Origin: Vigna angularis
Taxonomy: Eukaryota > Streptophyta > Magnoliopsida > Fabales > Fabaceae
DNA: 64,000 nt
Assembly: GCF_016808095.1 (NCBI RefSeq)
Contig: NC_068971.1
Location: 3,608,501 to 3,672,500, forward strand
Direction of reading: 5' to 3'
Both the position numbers and the translations under genes were made by a program. Below the pieces are notes generated by a model. It had not been told where the DNA came from and did not search any database. It worked only from the letters and a program-made list of their open reading frames with translations. Shown piece by piece: positions 18,347 through 29,596 of the stretch; position 1 is the stretch's first letter, and each line of letters begins with the position of its first letter.

Positions 18347-20398
18347 ATGGCTGTAGAGGAGTCTGAGTCTGCGATTGGAGAGCTAGAAAGAGAGGAGAAC
18401 TTGATTGCTGCAGTAAGGCATATTGTGAAGGCACTAGGGCCGAATAAGACCCTTACCAGTGATGCCAAGAAAATTCTGGCAGATCTTGGGACCAGATTGT
18501 CTTCCATGTCCGTACCTAGTGAGAAGGAGGAGGGAAAACAAGGCCAAGGAGGGGAGGGCGGCAATGATCATGATGGTGGTGCTGATGATGATGATGATGA
18601 GGAGGAGGAGGATGATGAGGGTCTTAATGCTATTGAAGAAAGACTTAATGTGATTCAGGAGAAAATTATGAGATGGGAGGAGGATCAGTCCATGATTTGG
18701 GATTTGGGAACTGAAGAAGCGTCTGAGTATCTGAATGCTGCTAACGAGGCCCGCAGGTTGATTGAGAAGTTGGAAAGCTTGCATTTGAGGAAAGAGGATC
18801 AGGAGTACGAGTTTCTGCAGAGGGCTTATAGTGTTCTTCAAACTGCTATGGCACGCCTTGAAGAAGAATTCAGTAACTTGCTTATCCAGAACAGGCAACC
18901 TTTTGAGCCTGAATATGTCTCTTTTCGTTCCAGTGAGGAAGATGTTGTTGATGAGAACTCCATAATCTCTATAGGTGATGAATCGGTTGAGGAATCACTT
19001 CAAAGAGATAGTGTCAGCAGAGCGTCTGAGGAGCATATCATTGATTTGGTTCATCCAGCCGTGATCCCGGATCTCAGGTGTATTGCAAACTTACTTTTTG
19101 CTTCAAATTATTGCCAGGAATGTTCCAATGCTTATATCATTGTCCGGAGGGATGCCCTAGACGAGTGCCTCTTCATTCTTGAAATGGAAAGGCTCAGCAT
19201 CGAGGACGTTCTGAAAATGCAATGGGGTACTCTGAATTCCAAAATCAAAAGATGGATTTGGGCTGTCAAGATCTTTGTTAGGGTGTATCTTGCAAGTGAG
19301 AGGTGGCTCAGTGACCAGATTTTTGGGGAGGGTGAGCCTGTCAGTCTATCTTGTTTTGTTGATGCATCTAAGGCTTCGATATTGCAGCTTCTGAATTTCG
19401 GTGAAGCCATGTCCATTGGCCCTCACCAACCTGAGAAATTGTTCCGTGTTCTTGACATGTACGAGGTTCTGCAAGACCTTATGCCAGACATTGATGCTTT
19501 GTACACAGATGAGGTTGGTTCCTCGGTTAAAATTGAATGTCATGAAGTTCTGAAGAGACTAGGCGATTGTGTGAGGGCAACATTTTTTGAATTTGAAAAT
19601 GCCATTGCAACAAATGCATCATCAACCCCTTTTGTTGGTGGTGGGATACATCCTTTAACCAAATATGTTATGAATTATCTCAGAACCCTTACAGACTACA
19701 CTGACATACTCAATCTACTTCTGAAGGACCAGGAAGAGGAAGAATCCATTTCGCTGTCACCTGACATGAGCCCTGGTACAGAAGAAGATAGCAGAAGCCA
19801 TGGGTCTCCATGTAGAGTTTCCTCAATGGCCCTTCACTTCCGATCACTCGCATCTATCTTGGAAAGCAACCTTGAGGAGAAGTCTAAGTTATACAAAGAA
19901 GTCTCCTTGCAGCACTTGTTCTTGATGAACAACCTGCATTACATGGCTGAAAAGGTCAAGGGGTCTGAACTCAGGCTGGTGTTTGGAGATGAATGGATTC
20001 GAAAGCGCAATTGGAAGTTTCAGCAGCATGCAATGAAATATGAGAGGGCTAGTTGGAGTTCCATTCTTCTCTTACTAAAGGATGAAGGGATTCTTGCTCC
20101 GGGTACAAATTCGGTCTCAAAAAGTCTTCTTAAAGAGAGGCTACGAAGCTTCTACCTTGGTTTTGAGGATGTTTACAGGATCCAGACAGCTTGGCTTATC
20201 CCAGATATTCAGCTTCGCGAAGATTTACGGATTTCTATATCTCTCAAAGTAATCCAAGCTTATAGAACTTTTGTTGGAAGGCATAACAGTCACATAAGTG
20301 ACAAAATCATTAAGTACAGTGCTGATGATTTAGAAAACTACCTTTTGGATTTCTTTGAAGGATCTCAAAAGTGGTTGCAAAATCCTCATAGAAGGTAG
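18347..20398 (+). CDS. EXO70: EXO70 exocyst complex subunit, intronless coding region
   Basis: The product is a plant EXO70 subunit of the exocyst, the octameric complex that tethers secretory vesicles to the plasma membrane. The reading frame from the ATG at 18347 encodes 683 aa, a typical length, with no intron, as is common for plant EXO70 genes other than the A class. The N-terminal part (about 1-270) is helical and charged, with an acidic run of Asp and Glu at residues 80-91. The C-terminal part, from about residue 280, has the conserved EXO70 helical bundle: recognisable stretches are 'CFVDASKASILQLLNFGEAM', 'KLFRVLDMYEVLQDLMPDID', 'LHYMAEKVKGSEL' and the terminal 'YSADDLENYLLDFFEGS'. 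The frame is open for 48 codons upstream of this ATG but contains no earlier ATG, so I start at 18347. I could not assign the subfamily with certainty. Confidence 0.95.
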   Translation: MAVEESESAIGELEREENLIAAVRHIVKALGPNKTLTSDAKKILADLGTRLSSMSVPSEKEEGKQGQGGEGGNDHDGGADDDDDEEEEDDEGLNAIEERLNVIQEKIMRWEEDQSMIWDLGTEEASEYLNAANEARRLIEKLESLHLRKEDQEYEFLQRAYSVLQTAMARLEEEFSNLLIQNRQPFEPEYVSFRSSEEDVVDENSIISIGDESVEESLQRDSVSRASEEHIIDLVHPAVIPDLRCIANLLFASNYCQECSNAYIIVRRDALDECLFILEMERLSIEDVLKMQWGTLNSKIKRWIWAVKIFVRVYLASERWLSDQIFGEGEPVSLSCFVDASKASILQLLNFGEAMSIGPHQPEKLFRVLDMYEVLQDLMPDIDALYTDEVGSSVKIECHEVLKRLGDCVRATFFEFENAIATNASSTPFVGGGIHPLTKYVMNYLRTLTDYTDILNLLLKDQEEEESISLSPDMSPGTEEDSRSHGSPCRVSSMALHFRSLASILESNLEEKSKLYKEVSLQHLFLMNNLHYMAEKVKGSELRLVFGDEWIRKRNWKFQQHAMKYERASWSSILLLLKDEGILAPGTNSVSKSLLKERLRSFYLGFEDVYRIQTAWLIPDIQLREDLRISISLKVIQAYRTFVGRHNSHISDKIIKYSADDLENYLLDFFEGSQKWLQNPHRR

Positions 20399-23300
20399 TG
20401 ATAGCAGATAGGCAAGAATAATCATGTTCTCTTTTACAGGCTTGTATGTGTTCATAAACAGGTTAGGGTTTCCAGGTCAAAAACCTTATTGTCCCACTTA
20501 GTGTGTATTATATTTAATGACTGTAAGAGTTTCATCTGCCATTTTGCAATGTATTATTCTTTTGATTTACTTAAATTTGATTTGATTCCAAAATAGAGTG
20601 ATACCATATTCTGTTTTCTTTCTCCTGAAGTTGATCTATCTGTTCAACAAATGCAATAAATCTAAAAGAATGGAGTATAATGAAACAACATGCTTCTATA
20701 ATATTGAAATTCTCTGGTAATTCAATTCCCACCAAACCTTAGCACGGTTATAACTTGCATAAATTTCTAGGTTATGTTTATTGAGGCATACAAGACCATA
20801 AGCCAATTCAGATAGTTGGTAAGCATTTTGACTCCAGTGCATGGTCATCAAAGAAATCCATTGTGGTCAAAATCTAGAAATAACATTTGAAATGGCTCTT
20901 GATAAGAAAAAAGATATATTATAAATTTGACCTATAGCTGGTGGCATTGTATGGAATGAAGACATTTGAAGTCAACTTGCGATTTTCATGCCAGATGCAT
21001 TCATCAGAAAAAAGCAATTTGTTACTGATTGCAGTGCCATCATTTTCAAGTGTAAGATATTATGGCTTTCTTCTCAAGGAGATGAAGCAGACACAGTTCT
21101 AGGAAAAAAAAAATTAAAAATTAAAGCAATATTTTTTAATGGGCTTTATTGTTTAAGAAGAAAAGTTCAAGGAGTCTAATACTGCTATTTAAGAAATTGG
21201 TGAAGAGCACTTGGTCTTTTCCCCTGGATGTGTAACCCTATTTACTGAAAGAGACACTTGCTTGAGCAACTTGAAATCTTGGGAGGGTCCTGAATGCAAA
21301 TGGCCAATAGTCACATCACTGGTCAATATTTTAAATGAAAAATTGAATTTGGACCTAACTCTTTTTTTATCATGCCATGTGAATCATGAAGGTAATGAGT
21401 CCCTTTGCCCACCTTCATGCCCTCCAAAACTTAAAGGGAATAAATTAATGCACCAGAGGAAGCACCCACCAAGGGCTTGCCACAAGCAACAACCAATCTT
21501 TCTTCTCTTGTGGCAATTCTTCAAAGAAAAAGTGGTTTTGAATGAGAATGAACATATGAGAAAATGTTAAAGAGTCTCTTTTGCTGGCCTTATTTTATTG
21601 TTTAAAGACTAGAAATTTAGTTGTTCTTTTGAGTAACGAAATATCTCTCCCTTTGACCGAAAACTATGCCAGGAATCCCTTTTTTGAAAAATATGCATTA
21701 CGTAGACATTCAATGTTTTGTGATCTGAGCTATGATTCAAATTATCTTTTAAAGCTTCAAGAAATTCTTAGTAGTTACTACAATCCCAACCTTGTGGCTG
21801 AATCTTGAGCATTCACAGTCGGCAAATTTATGGCCACCAAATTAAGCAAAAAAAAAATAACTGTGCTTGTAACTTCTAAGTGGAAAAATCCTGTTTTTCA
21901 CAGTTATATCTTTTTTTAGCTGTAAATTATTATGAAGAAGTAAAGTGTAAGTAAATTATGATTAAGATAATTCGATCAGCTTATTCATTTAATAGTTACT
22001 TCAAATTATGTATATTTAAAGAAATGAATAAAAGTTGTCCTAAATTGTAAGGATTACTGCTACTAAATCATCAGAAACCAAAGACTTTTCACAATATTCA
22101 GCAGCTCAACAGAAAATTTATAAAGAAAAAAGAAAAGTAGTTCAACAATAAGCTGAATTGGGACCAGAATAAGGATGTGATGAATTCAACCAAACAAAAT
22201 ACAACTTTATAGACAGAGACCTAAAGTAAAATCAACAAGAAATGAAACACACATGGAACAATTAAGTTTGTTGAATCTTCAACAATTTCTAATGCTTGAC
22301 AAAATAATGCCACGTGGTATCCTCCATTGGATCACTTCATCAGAGTTTGTTGAATTGAAAACCAATCTTCAAATTCAATTGGGTAATTCTAAATGACCAA
22401 GTGGCAACAATCAAAATAGTCCTTCTTCTTCACGGGTAGTGGTTATTTTCATTCCTGTCATTGATTGAGTGAGAAATTGTCCTAGCTCTTGGGATTTGAG
22501 TCTCGATCAACTTCATTTTCATGAACCAATGGTGCAGATGAACCATCTTAGTAGTATTTACTGGCTTTAGGGGAAAATAATATAGTGTTGCTGCCATGGA
22601 ATGAGTCAAAAGAAACTTCAACATCTACAATCTAACAGTCTCTATTCTCGTGTAATGAATTTCACTTGTAACAGATGAAAATTATACATCACTGATTTTT
22701 AGGAGTTTCTACGTGGAATACCATTATTGCGTACTGAAAATTGGACAGGTCAAGCTTAAAATAAACGTAATAGACAAGCAAAGGTGTGTTCATATTTAAT
22801 GTTCTCATTTGGTTGATTTTCTTCTAACTTAAAATTCAATCTAATAAAATATAGATGAATGACCGCGCAGTGAGAATGTAACTATTTAAGTTGTAATCTA
22901 AAATTCTAATTCAATCATATTAAATTATTAAAAATTTTGTTTGCTTTACTATTTCCTTTCTAGTTGTTCGAGACCTTTTATTCGATTTAACTAACTTTAT
23001 TCAAAAATTCATGGAGCATGAACCAAATGGCATATCTATGATATTCTTGAATTAGATTATTTGGATGAAGATGTATGAAATCCACACCAGTGGTTAATTT
23101 TTTCTTCATCAAGGATATTGTGAAGTGACATTATTTTGTTATATATTTTGGTCACAGAATATTTCAAACATCTTATAAATGAGTTGGGTTACAGCAAGTG
23201 TTGCATCATAATTTTGGGACCCACCTTTGGCAGCACCATGGGTTGGTTGGTGAGAAGAAAGAATGAAATATCTCTTTAATGAAATTTGTTTTGGCTCTTA

Positions 23301-24009
23301 AGAAAAAGTTTCTCAACAGTAGTGGCGGACCTTCATTCGGGGTGGAGATGGCTTCAGGCCCCACTTCGTCATAACATTAATTCTTTTTTCAATAATAATA
23401 AAGTTAAGATAAATGTTATTGATGATTAAAGAAAATACACTTATTTTATATTGGCTTAATTGTTTAAAGTAGATTTTGAGTTTTTTTCAATGTTTAAAAT
23501 AACTTTATTTTTTTAGAATTTTTGTTCAATTTGGTTATTTTATCTAACGAGTCTAAATCATTAACGATATAGTATTCAGGTTAGTCATTAGTGAATGAGT
23601 TATTAGTTTCTTATATACGTAGCAACATCCGCAACCTTAACCCTCCACTTCCTCCGTCACCTTTCTCGATTTCATCTTCTACTACCACTTGGTCTTTGTC
23701 GCCTCCTTCAACTTGGCCTAATTTCCAGGCTTGTATAGGTACCAACTTGGAGATATGATGAAGGTTATAGGGTTCCATAACTCAACTCCATAAGTGATGT
23801 TTGTTAGACGCAACAAGTCTTTGTCTTTAGTAATGACATTTCGTGGAGAGTTTTTCTATACAATATGTTTTGTCATTAAGGTTTATTTCCTAAAGTTTCC
23901 ATTTTTATTTGTGATCGTGACTATTTTTGGAGAACTTAATCATGACTTTCAATGAATGTCCTTTTTTTGTATTATATGTTTATCAAAATTGGATATTAAT
24001 TCTCATTAT
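20399..24009. other. Intergenic spacer downstream of EXO70
   Basis: This holds the EXO70 3'UTR (to about 20.6 kb) and AT-rich spacer. A 119-codon frame at 21211-21570 begins with TTG rather than ATG, matches no family I know and is not called. Around 23320-23375 the words 'gtggcggacctt' and 'caggccccact' resemble sequence often found near ends of plant DNA transposons, but I could not find a matching partner. Confidence 0.5.
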
Positions 24010-24552
24010 TGGGTTTACCGAGAAGGTTCACTGAAAAGATACAACACTAATAAGATATGAGCCCAACCACATAAGGTATTAACATCAATCTCTACCAAAA
24101 ACCTTAAGGCAATATGTTAATGGATCTTCAACCTTATACGATGCTCTACTTTCTCATTTCTACCAAATTTTAGACTTAGACTCACACTTGAAATTCTAAC
24201 AATCTCCCCCTTCTAGGATGAGTCCCTTTGTCATTGGTACATTCTCCCTCTAGTAGAAGCAGTTGAGTATTCATTTCCGTATTGTCGTTCATCTTAACGA
24301 GACACACTAACCTTAAACCCTTTATCAGGAAGACTTTTGATACAGGGATCATTGTACTCGTCTAAGCCTAACTTGACTCTCATTATACTCATTTGAGCTC
24401 AACCTAGCTCTAATACTACTTGTTGAGTTTATCGAGGAGGAGGTTAACTAGGGAGATACCACACCGATGAGATTTGACTCCAACCACATAAGGGATTGAC
24501 ATTATTCTCTACCCAAAACCTTAAGACAATGGGTTAATGGATCTTCAACCAT
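24010..24552 (-). mobile_element. TRIM-like miniature LTR element, 5' LTR truncated
   Basis: Two related segments in direct orientation, 24010-24201 and 24424-24552, share blocks such as 'ccaaccacataagg' and 'gttaatggatcttcaacc'. On the minus strand the lower copy begins TGTTAGAA, which fits an LTR start. Immediately inside it is a purine tract (24203-24213, GGGGGAG on the minus strand). Next to the upper copy is a degraded primer-binding site at 24407-24418 that matches 10 of 12 bases of the initiator-Met type TGGTATCAGAGC. Only about 220 bases lie between the copies, with no coding potential. This is the architecture of a TRIM, or of a heavily deleted Copia element. The upper LTR lacks roughly its first 60 bases and abuts a Copia coding remnant. 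Confidence 0.65.
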
Positions 24553-24948
24553 ATCATCTCCTTTACTGCTTCTGAGATAACTACATATTCAGTTTCAATG
24601 GTTGAGAGGGAGACTCTTCCTTGAAGTTTAGACTTCCAACTGATAGTTGTACCACCCAATGTAAAAATGTAACTTGTTGTGATCTTTCTACCATCCAGAT
24701 ATCCTCCCAAGTATGCATCAGAGAACCCTTGTAAAGTGAGATTGCTTCCCTTTTGAAAACTTTAAGTGAGTTCCCAAAGTTGTATTTCTGGTTTTAGCAT
24801 TTCCAACATTAAATCTGCTACGCAAATTTTTATCTATATATTTATCTTGAGATAAGTTTAAAATACCTTCATATCTATCTTTGGAGATTTTCAAACCAAG
24901 AATTTGTTTGGCAAGGCCAAGATCCTTCATTTCAAAATTTTTTGACAA
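24553..24948 (-). pseudogene. Decayed Ty1/copia RT and RNase H fragment
   Basis: Read on the minus strand, 24718-24948 encodes the C-terminal part of a Copia reverse transcriptase ('MKDLGLAKQILGLKI'). The stretch 24553-24717 encodes RNase H-like sequence with 'TLGGTTISWKSK' and a degraded active-site region 'STIETEYVVISEAVK'. The connecting part of the polyprotein, which I estimate at some 80 residues from general knowledge of Copia, is missing between the two. No LTR of its own is recognisable. The fragment ends exactly where the TRIM-like LTR begins. Confidence 0.8.
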
Positions 24949-26072
24949 TTATTTCATCAACTTGGCCTCTTACCAAAGGAAGTATCTTATATGTATATAA
25001 ATTCATGATCATCTCTTGTTTTATCTCACATGAGACTTTTGTTTGTATCCTACCACTCACCTCAGTTCATCTTTTTACCAATAAAAACAACTACGATGAA
25101 ATGAGTTTTTTCTTAATGAGTATCATTTTTTTATCTTGCGTATGACCAAGTTGAAGAAGAGTTAGTGACTAGCAAAGTCAAATTTAGGACAGAGATTGAG
25201 CCACTCAGGAAAAGATTGAGTTTTTCTTGGTTTAGGGTACTTAAGTGAACGATTGAACTTATTCTACAATGCCTTTTAACTTCTACAACTCAATCTTCTT
25301 TCGGAGTGGTTTAATCTATATCCTAAGTTTGGCTTTTCTACTCATCAGCTCTTCCTTTCCTTGACTAAAATCCTTCGTTTAATAAGAACATGTAAACTGT
25401 AAAGTTCATAAATACTCATTTTATATATATTTTTATTGGATGCAGGACATTTAACGTTGATTCTCATTACACTAACACAAAAAGGGATTTCAATATCATC
25501 ATTTCCACATCAAGTGTAGCAAAATCCCACATTAAAAATGCATGAGAACATTTTTGTAAATATTTTGGCCAAATTGACATTGGCCTACCTCCCAACTGAC
25601 GTTAATTTCTATGAATACTATGTAAGTTTAGTGCAAAGTTTGTGATGTAATATAAACTATAATATGATCGAATGTATGTATTAAGTATGTTATAAAAGGA
25701 AATTGCAAGGAGAAATTTCCCGTGTTGTTTTAAATTTTGTATGTATTGATGTAAGGATTTAGTATAAGTGTTTCTGATGTTTTAATAATCATCCAATCTC
25801 AAGTAAAGAATGGTGGAGTATGTGGTGAGAGGAGTAAAAGATCCTAATATAGGAACTTTACCTTGTCCTAAGGCATTAAAGGACTAACATTGTGTATGGT
25901 ATAGGGAAATTCATTGGCAATGACTCTGTAGAGAATTGAAGGTTACCACAAATACATAACCCACCAAAATTCTACATCAGTACATATATCTGAATGGTTA
26001 AGTCTAGAGTTAACGTCTTTATGCTTAGGAATTGTTTGATTCACTTGTGTTTAATTGTTATTTTCATAATTC

Positions 26073-26139
<67 letters not shown>

Positions 26140-26288
26140 TAATATTAGCTTATCCTTATATTTGTGTTTGTATATTTTGTTTGTTTTCTAGGTTGCAATA
26201 ATCATCTTAATTATCCGAATAGATGATTATGTTTTTGTAGAACAAGTGTTTGGTGTTTGGTGGTAACAGAGCATATAGATATTACTTT
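24949..26288. other. Intergenic spacer
   Basis: I see no gene. An (AT)n tract lies at about 26075-26136. A 'cactaacacaaaaa' string near 25470 is weakly reminiscent of a CACTA terminus, but no partner was found. Confidence 0.5.
26075..26136. repeat. (AT)n microsatellite
   Basis: About 30 AT dinucleotides in a row. The Ile-Tyr open frame over it is an artefact. Confidence 0.95.
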
Positions 26289-26297
26289 TTATTTTTA
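26289..26297. repeat. Left 9-bp target site duplication of the Pack-MULE
   Basis: The sequence ttattttta directly precedes the element terminus and is repeated exactly after the right terminus (27676-27684). Nine base pairs is the duplication length typical of Mutator-like elements. Confidence 0.9.
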
Positions 26298-27675
26298 GGT
26301 TTAATCCTTTCGGACATCCCTATTTGTGTAGGATTGTCTCAAATAGGTCCTCGTATTTATTTTTATCTCAAGTAGGTCCTTATTTTTGTAAAATTGAGTC
26401 AATTGGAACCCTGCCGTTAATTTCAACAGACGGCGTTAAATTTATTGAGTCGTGGCATGCTGACGAAGCAAATTTTAATGACATGACACAGTGTGCTGGA
26501 TTTTTTAATGACGTGTCCCGTGTCACGTTTGGATCCTATGACCTCTCTCACTCTCTCGGGTGCCATGGAATCAGTAGCCCCTTTATTTCTCTTCTTCCTC
26601 CTCCTTCGCTCCTCCCGCGCCGGATAATTTCTTCGTCGAACTCATAGTGGCCGGATAATAACAAGGGTGTTCTGTTTTTTGGATATAGGTTCACGTATTG
26701 CCCAGAGAAGTATTTGGAAAATCAACATTTATATTTGCGATGGCTGCCCAAAGAAGATTATCTTGTTGTTGGCATGGTTTGTTTTTGGGAACATGGACAA
26801 GTTGGGGCTGAAAAGGCGTTCGACGGGTCCTTTGGAGCTGAAGAACACAAAGGGAAAGACCCCGGTTTTGGATCTTGGTGCCTTGACGAAGATTAGATCC
26901 GGTGATATAAAAGTGGTGCCAGGAGTTAAGAGGTTCAATAGTGGAGAAGTTGAGCTTGTCAATGGTGAAAAGCTCTATGTCGATGTAGTGGTGCTGGCAA
27001 CTGGTTACTACAGTAACGTGCTTTATTGGTGAGAATATGTTCTAGATCTTTTTTTAAAAAAATGTTTTTTTTTTCATCACAGAAGATTGTCAGACCAGAA
27101 AGGCTTTTGGGGTATGCTGGACTTTATGCTGTGGGGTTCATGAAGAGAAGGCTATCTGGTGCTTCTTCTGATGCTGTGAAAATCGCTCAAGATTGAAATC
27201 CCTAAATTGGAAGATTGAAATCTCTAATTTAAGGAATTAAGGAATTCAATGGAAATCCTCTCATTCCGTCCTTGCAGCCATAACCTTGGCTGCCCCGGTT
27301 CCGTCGTCTCCCAAACACTCGACACCGTCGAGAGAAAATCAAGTCGGGTTATGAAATCAAGTCAGCTCCGGTCTGAGTTTTTAGGGAAGAAGGATGATGA
27401 GGAGGAGAATGATCCGCTTTTGGAAGAAAGGTAACAAGATCCAAATGGGACACTCCACACGTCAATAAAAATTCCACCACACTATGCCACATCATTAAAA
27501 ATTGCATAGTCAGCAAGTCAAGTCACACAAATTTTAACGCCGTCCACTAAATTTAACGGCAAGGTTAAAATTAAGTCAAGTTTACAAAAAAAGGGACCTA
27601 ATTGAAATAAATAAAAATACGAGGATCTATTTGAGACAACCCTACACAAATAGGGATGTCCAAAAGGATTAAACC
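26298..27675. mobile_element. Pack-MULE: Mutator-like element with long TIRs and captured YUCCA exons
   Basis: The element is 1378 bp. Its ends are inverted repeats that begin GGTTTAATCCTTT and stay alignable over about 238 bp (26298-26535 and 27438-27675). Most differences between the arms are substitutions, with a few small gaps. The flanking 9-bp duplication is perfect. No transposase is encoded, so it is non-autonomous. Between the arms lies sequence derived from a YUCCA-type flavin monooxygenase, with an intron retained. That points to capture at DNA level and not from mRNA. Two further short segments (about 26565-26640 and 27240-27435) could also be captured host DNA but are unidentified. 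Confidence 0.93.
26690..27197 (+). pseudogene. YUC-like (fragment): Captured fragment of a YUCCA flavin monooxygenase gene
   Basis: Full-length YUCCA enzymes convert indole-3-pyruvate to auxin; this piece covers only their C-terminal third. One frame reads 'LLAWFVFGNMDKLGLKRRST', then 'GKTPVLDLGALTKIRSGDIK' and 'LYVDVVVLATGYYSNV', all characteristic of YUCCA. The ATGY motif is conserved. A GT-AG intron of about 55 bp (from about 27029 to 27083) follows, then an exon piece with 'GLYAVGF' and 'SGASSDAVKIAQD' ending in a stop at 27195-27197. The FAD- and NADPH-binding N-terminal domains are absent, and the frame shifts near 26750. It cannot encode an active enzyme. It lies entirely inside the Mutator-like element. 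Confidence 0.9.
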
Positions 27676-27684
27676 TTATTTTTA
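27676..27684. repeat. Right 9-bp target site duplication of the Pack-MULE
   Basis: An exact copy of the left duplication, ttattttta. Confidence 0.9.
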
Positions 27685-29331
27685 TAAGATCTTTTGTAAA
27701 ACTCTAAATATTACACTTTTATTTTATTGTGATACAATTCTTAATAAATTAGGATCTTGCATATATTTTGACGTTGTAGGTACGTTGGTTAACTCTAAGC
27801 ATTCTAATAGCATTTTATATGTTCCATAAAATTAACAGTTTTTTATATGTTAAAAGTGTAAAGAATCCTATAATAATTTAATATTATTAAAATAAGATGT
27901 TAAAATGAATATTTATATAATATTTAACAATTAATAATTATTATATTTTGAATTTTTTTCACCTCTAATCTTAATTATTCATTTTATGAATTTCAATTAA
28001 TTATAACAAAAGTTAAACAATTTATCATGATAATCAATAAATGTATAAAAATATAAAATAATATTACAGTCTATGTATATTTTAATTTGTAACACGAAAA
28101 TTTATTTTTGCTTTATATACTTCTGGATGAACTGTTATTTGTGTATTGAAAATTTAATAGGACCATGAAAACTAAAATACTACATATCTTCTATTTTAAT
28201 TGTTAGCTCGAGTTAATCTAAGAGTAAACTACCGGTTATTTAAATATATTATGTAGAATAGAAAATTTAAGGGTTTATTCTCTGTCGTGAAACTTGGTTT
28301 GACTTGAACATAAAATTAATAACATGTGTTTCACTAAGGTTGTGCTTAGGATGAATTTGAAAGTATATTCACTTTAGATAATGAATTTAGGAGAGAGGAC
28401 ACAGATGAATTTAAATATTTGAGAATAGATTGATTTTGTTTATTTTAATGATGTGAAAGAAAGCAAGAATAAATTTAGAAATAAAATTCATGAAAATTAG
28501 TATAAAAATATAAAAGTAGATCGATGTAACAGATAAAAAATGATTTAATTATATAAATTGAAGATTATTAAAATAATCTTAGTAATAAAAAATTAATTAT
28601 TATTATTATATGTTTATTATTATTATTTTTGCATCATTTGTCTTGAACCGCGTTCATGTTAAATCTTCATACACAAGTATGGAAACCAGTAACACGGTTA
28701 TAAATATAAATATAAAGACCACATAAACATTTCAGATAAATCTTTTTAAATCTGCGCATATATCTGAAGATTGAAAAAATGATTTTATCTCTCAATTCTT
28801 CGCTTTCCATTCTTTGCAATGAAAATAATGCGTGTTTGCCAATCAATTTTAACATTAACTCATTCGAAACAAATACAGCCTAAAAGTTTGAAATCATGTT
28901 ATCCTAAATAAGATAGTTAGACACCACTAATTGTACGACTAGGTTAATTACATATGCTTTATATACATTTCCTTTACTATATAATTCAATATATTTTAAT
29001 ATATCATTTAAATACTTAAATATAGTTTTTAATAAAATAACGTTTTATTATTTCGTTTAGAGAATTTTATATGATACAATTGAATATCTAAATTTATAAA
29101 ACGTTGTCACCTATAAAAAAATGTTCTTAATATGAAATTGTCTTGTGCATAAATAAATTTTGGAAATTTTAATGAAATAAACTAAAAAATATTTTATATA
29201 CTGTATATTGAATTCTTATCAGATAGATTTTGTAAAAAGATCATCAATTTTTGCTAACTCTTTTTCTTCCTTGGATTTGTGATCATGAATCATGTTTTAC
29301 ATCAGACTCTGAAATATATTTTAAATTTGAG

Positions 29332-29383
<52 letters not shown>

Positions 29384-29450
29384 TTAATATTAATCCACTC
29401 TCTAGAAGGGGAAGGGTTTTAAAACAGAGTACATTTTAGTGTTATTTATT
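27685..29450. other. Intergenic spacer
   Basis: AT-rich, without a supportable gene. It contains an (AT)n tract at about 29335-29379. The 3' end leads into the promoter of the RNA-binding protein gene. Confidence 0.55.
29335..29379. repeat. (AT)n microsatellite
   Basis: About 22 AT dinucleotides, roughly 1 kb upstream of the RNA-binding protein start codon. Confidence 0.92.
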
Positions 29451-29596
29451 CTAGAGTCACCACGTGTCAAGTTGCAGAGCCAAAGCCCTATTTAGTTCAG
29501 CGTGGAGATTCAAGGGTTTTAGGTTTAAACAGCTTCACGCGCCTTCGAAAGAGAGAACCGAGTACAACAGAACCACCGTTCTGTTCTACAAGGCCG

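Noticed and set aside
21211..21570. 119-codon plus-strand frame downstream of EXO70
   Set aside because: It starts with TTG, has no known domain, and lies in AT-rich spacer without splice or promoter support.
26689..27197. Functional YUCCA gene
   Set aside because: Only the C-terminal part is present, the frame is shifted, and the whole lies between MULE terminal repeats.
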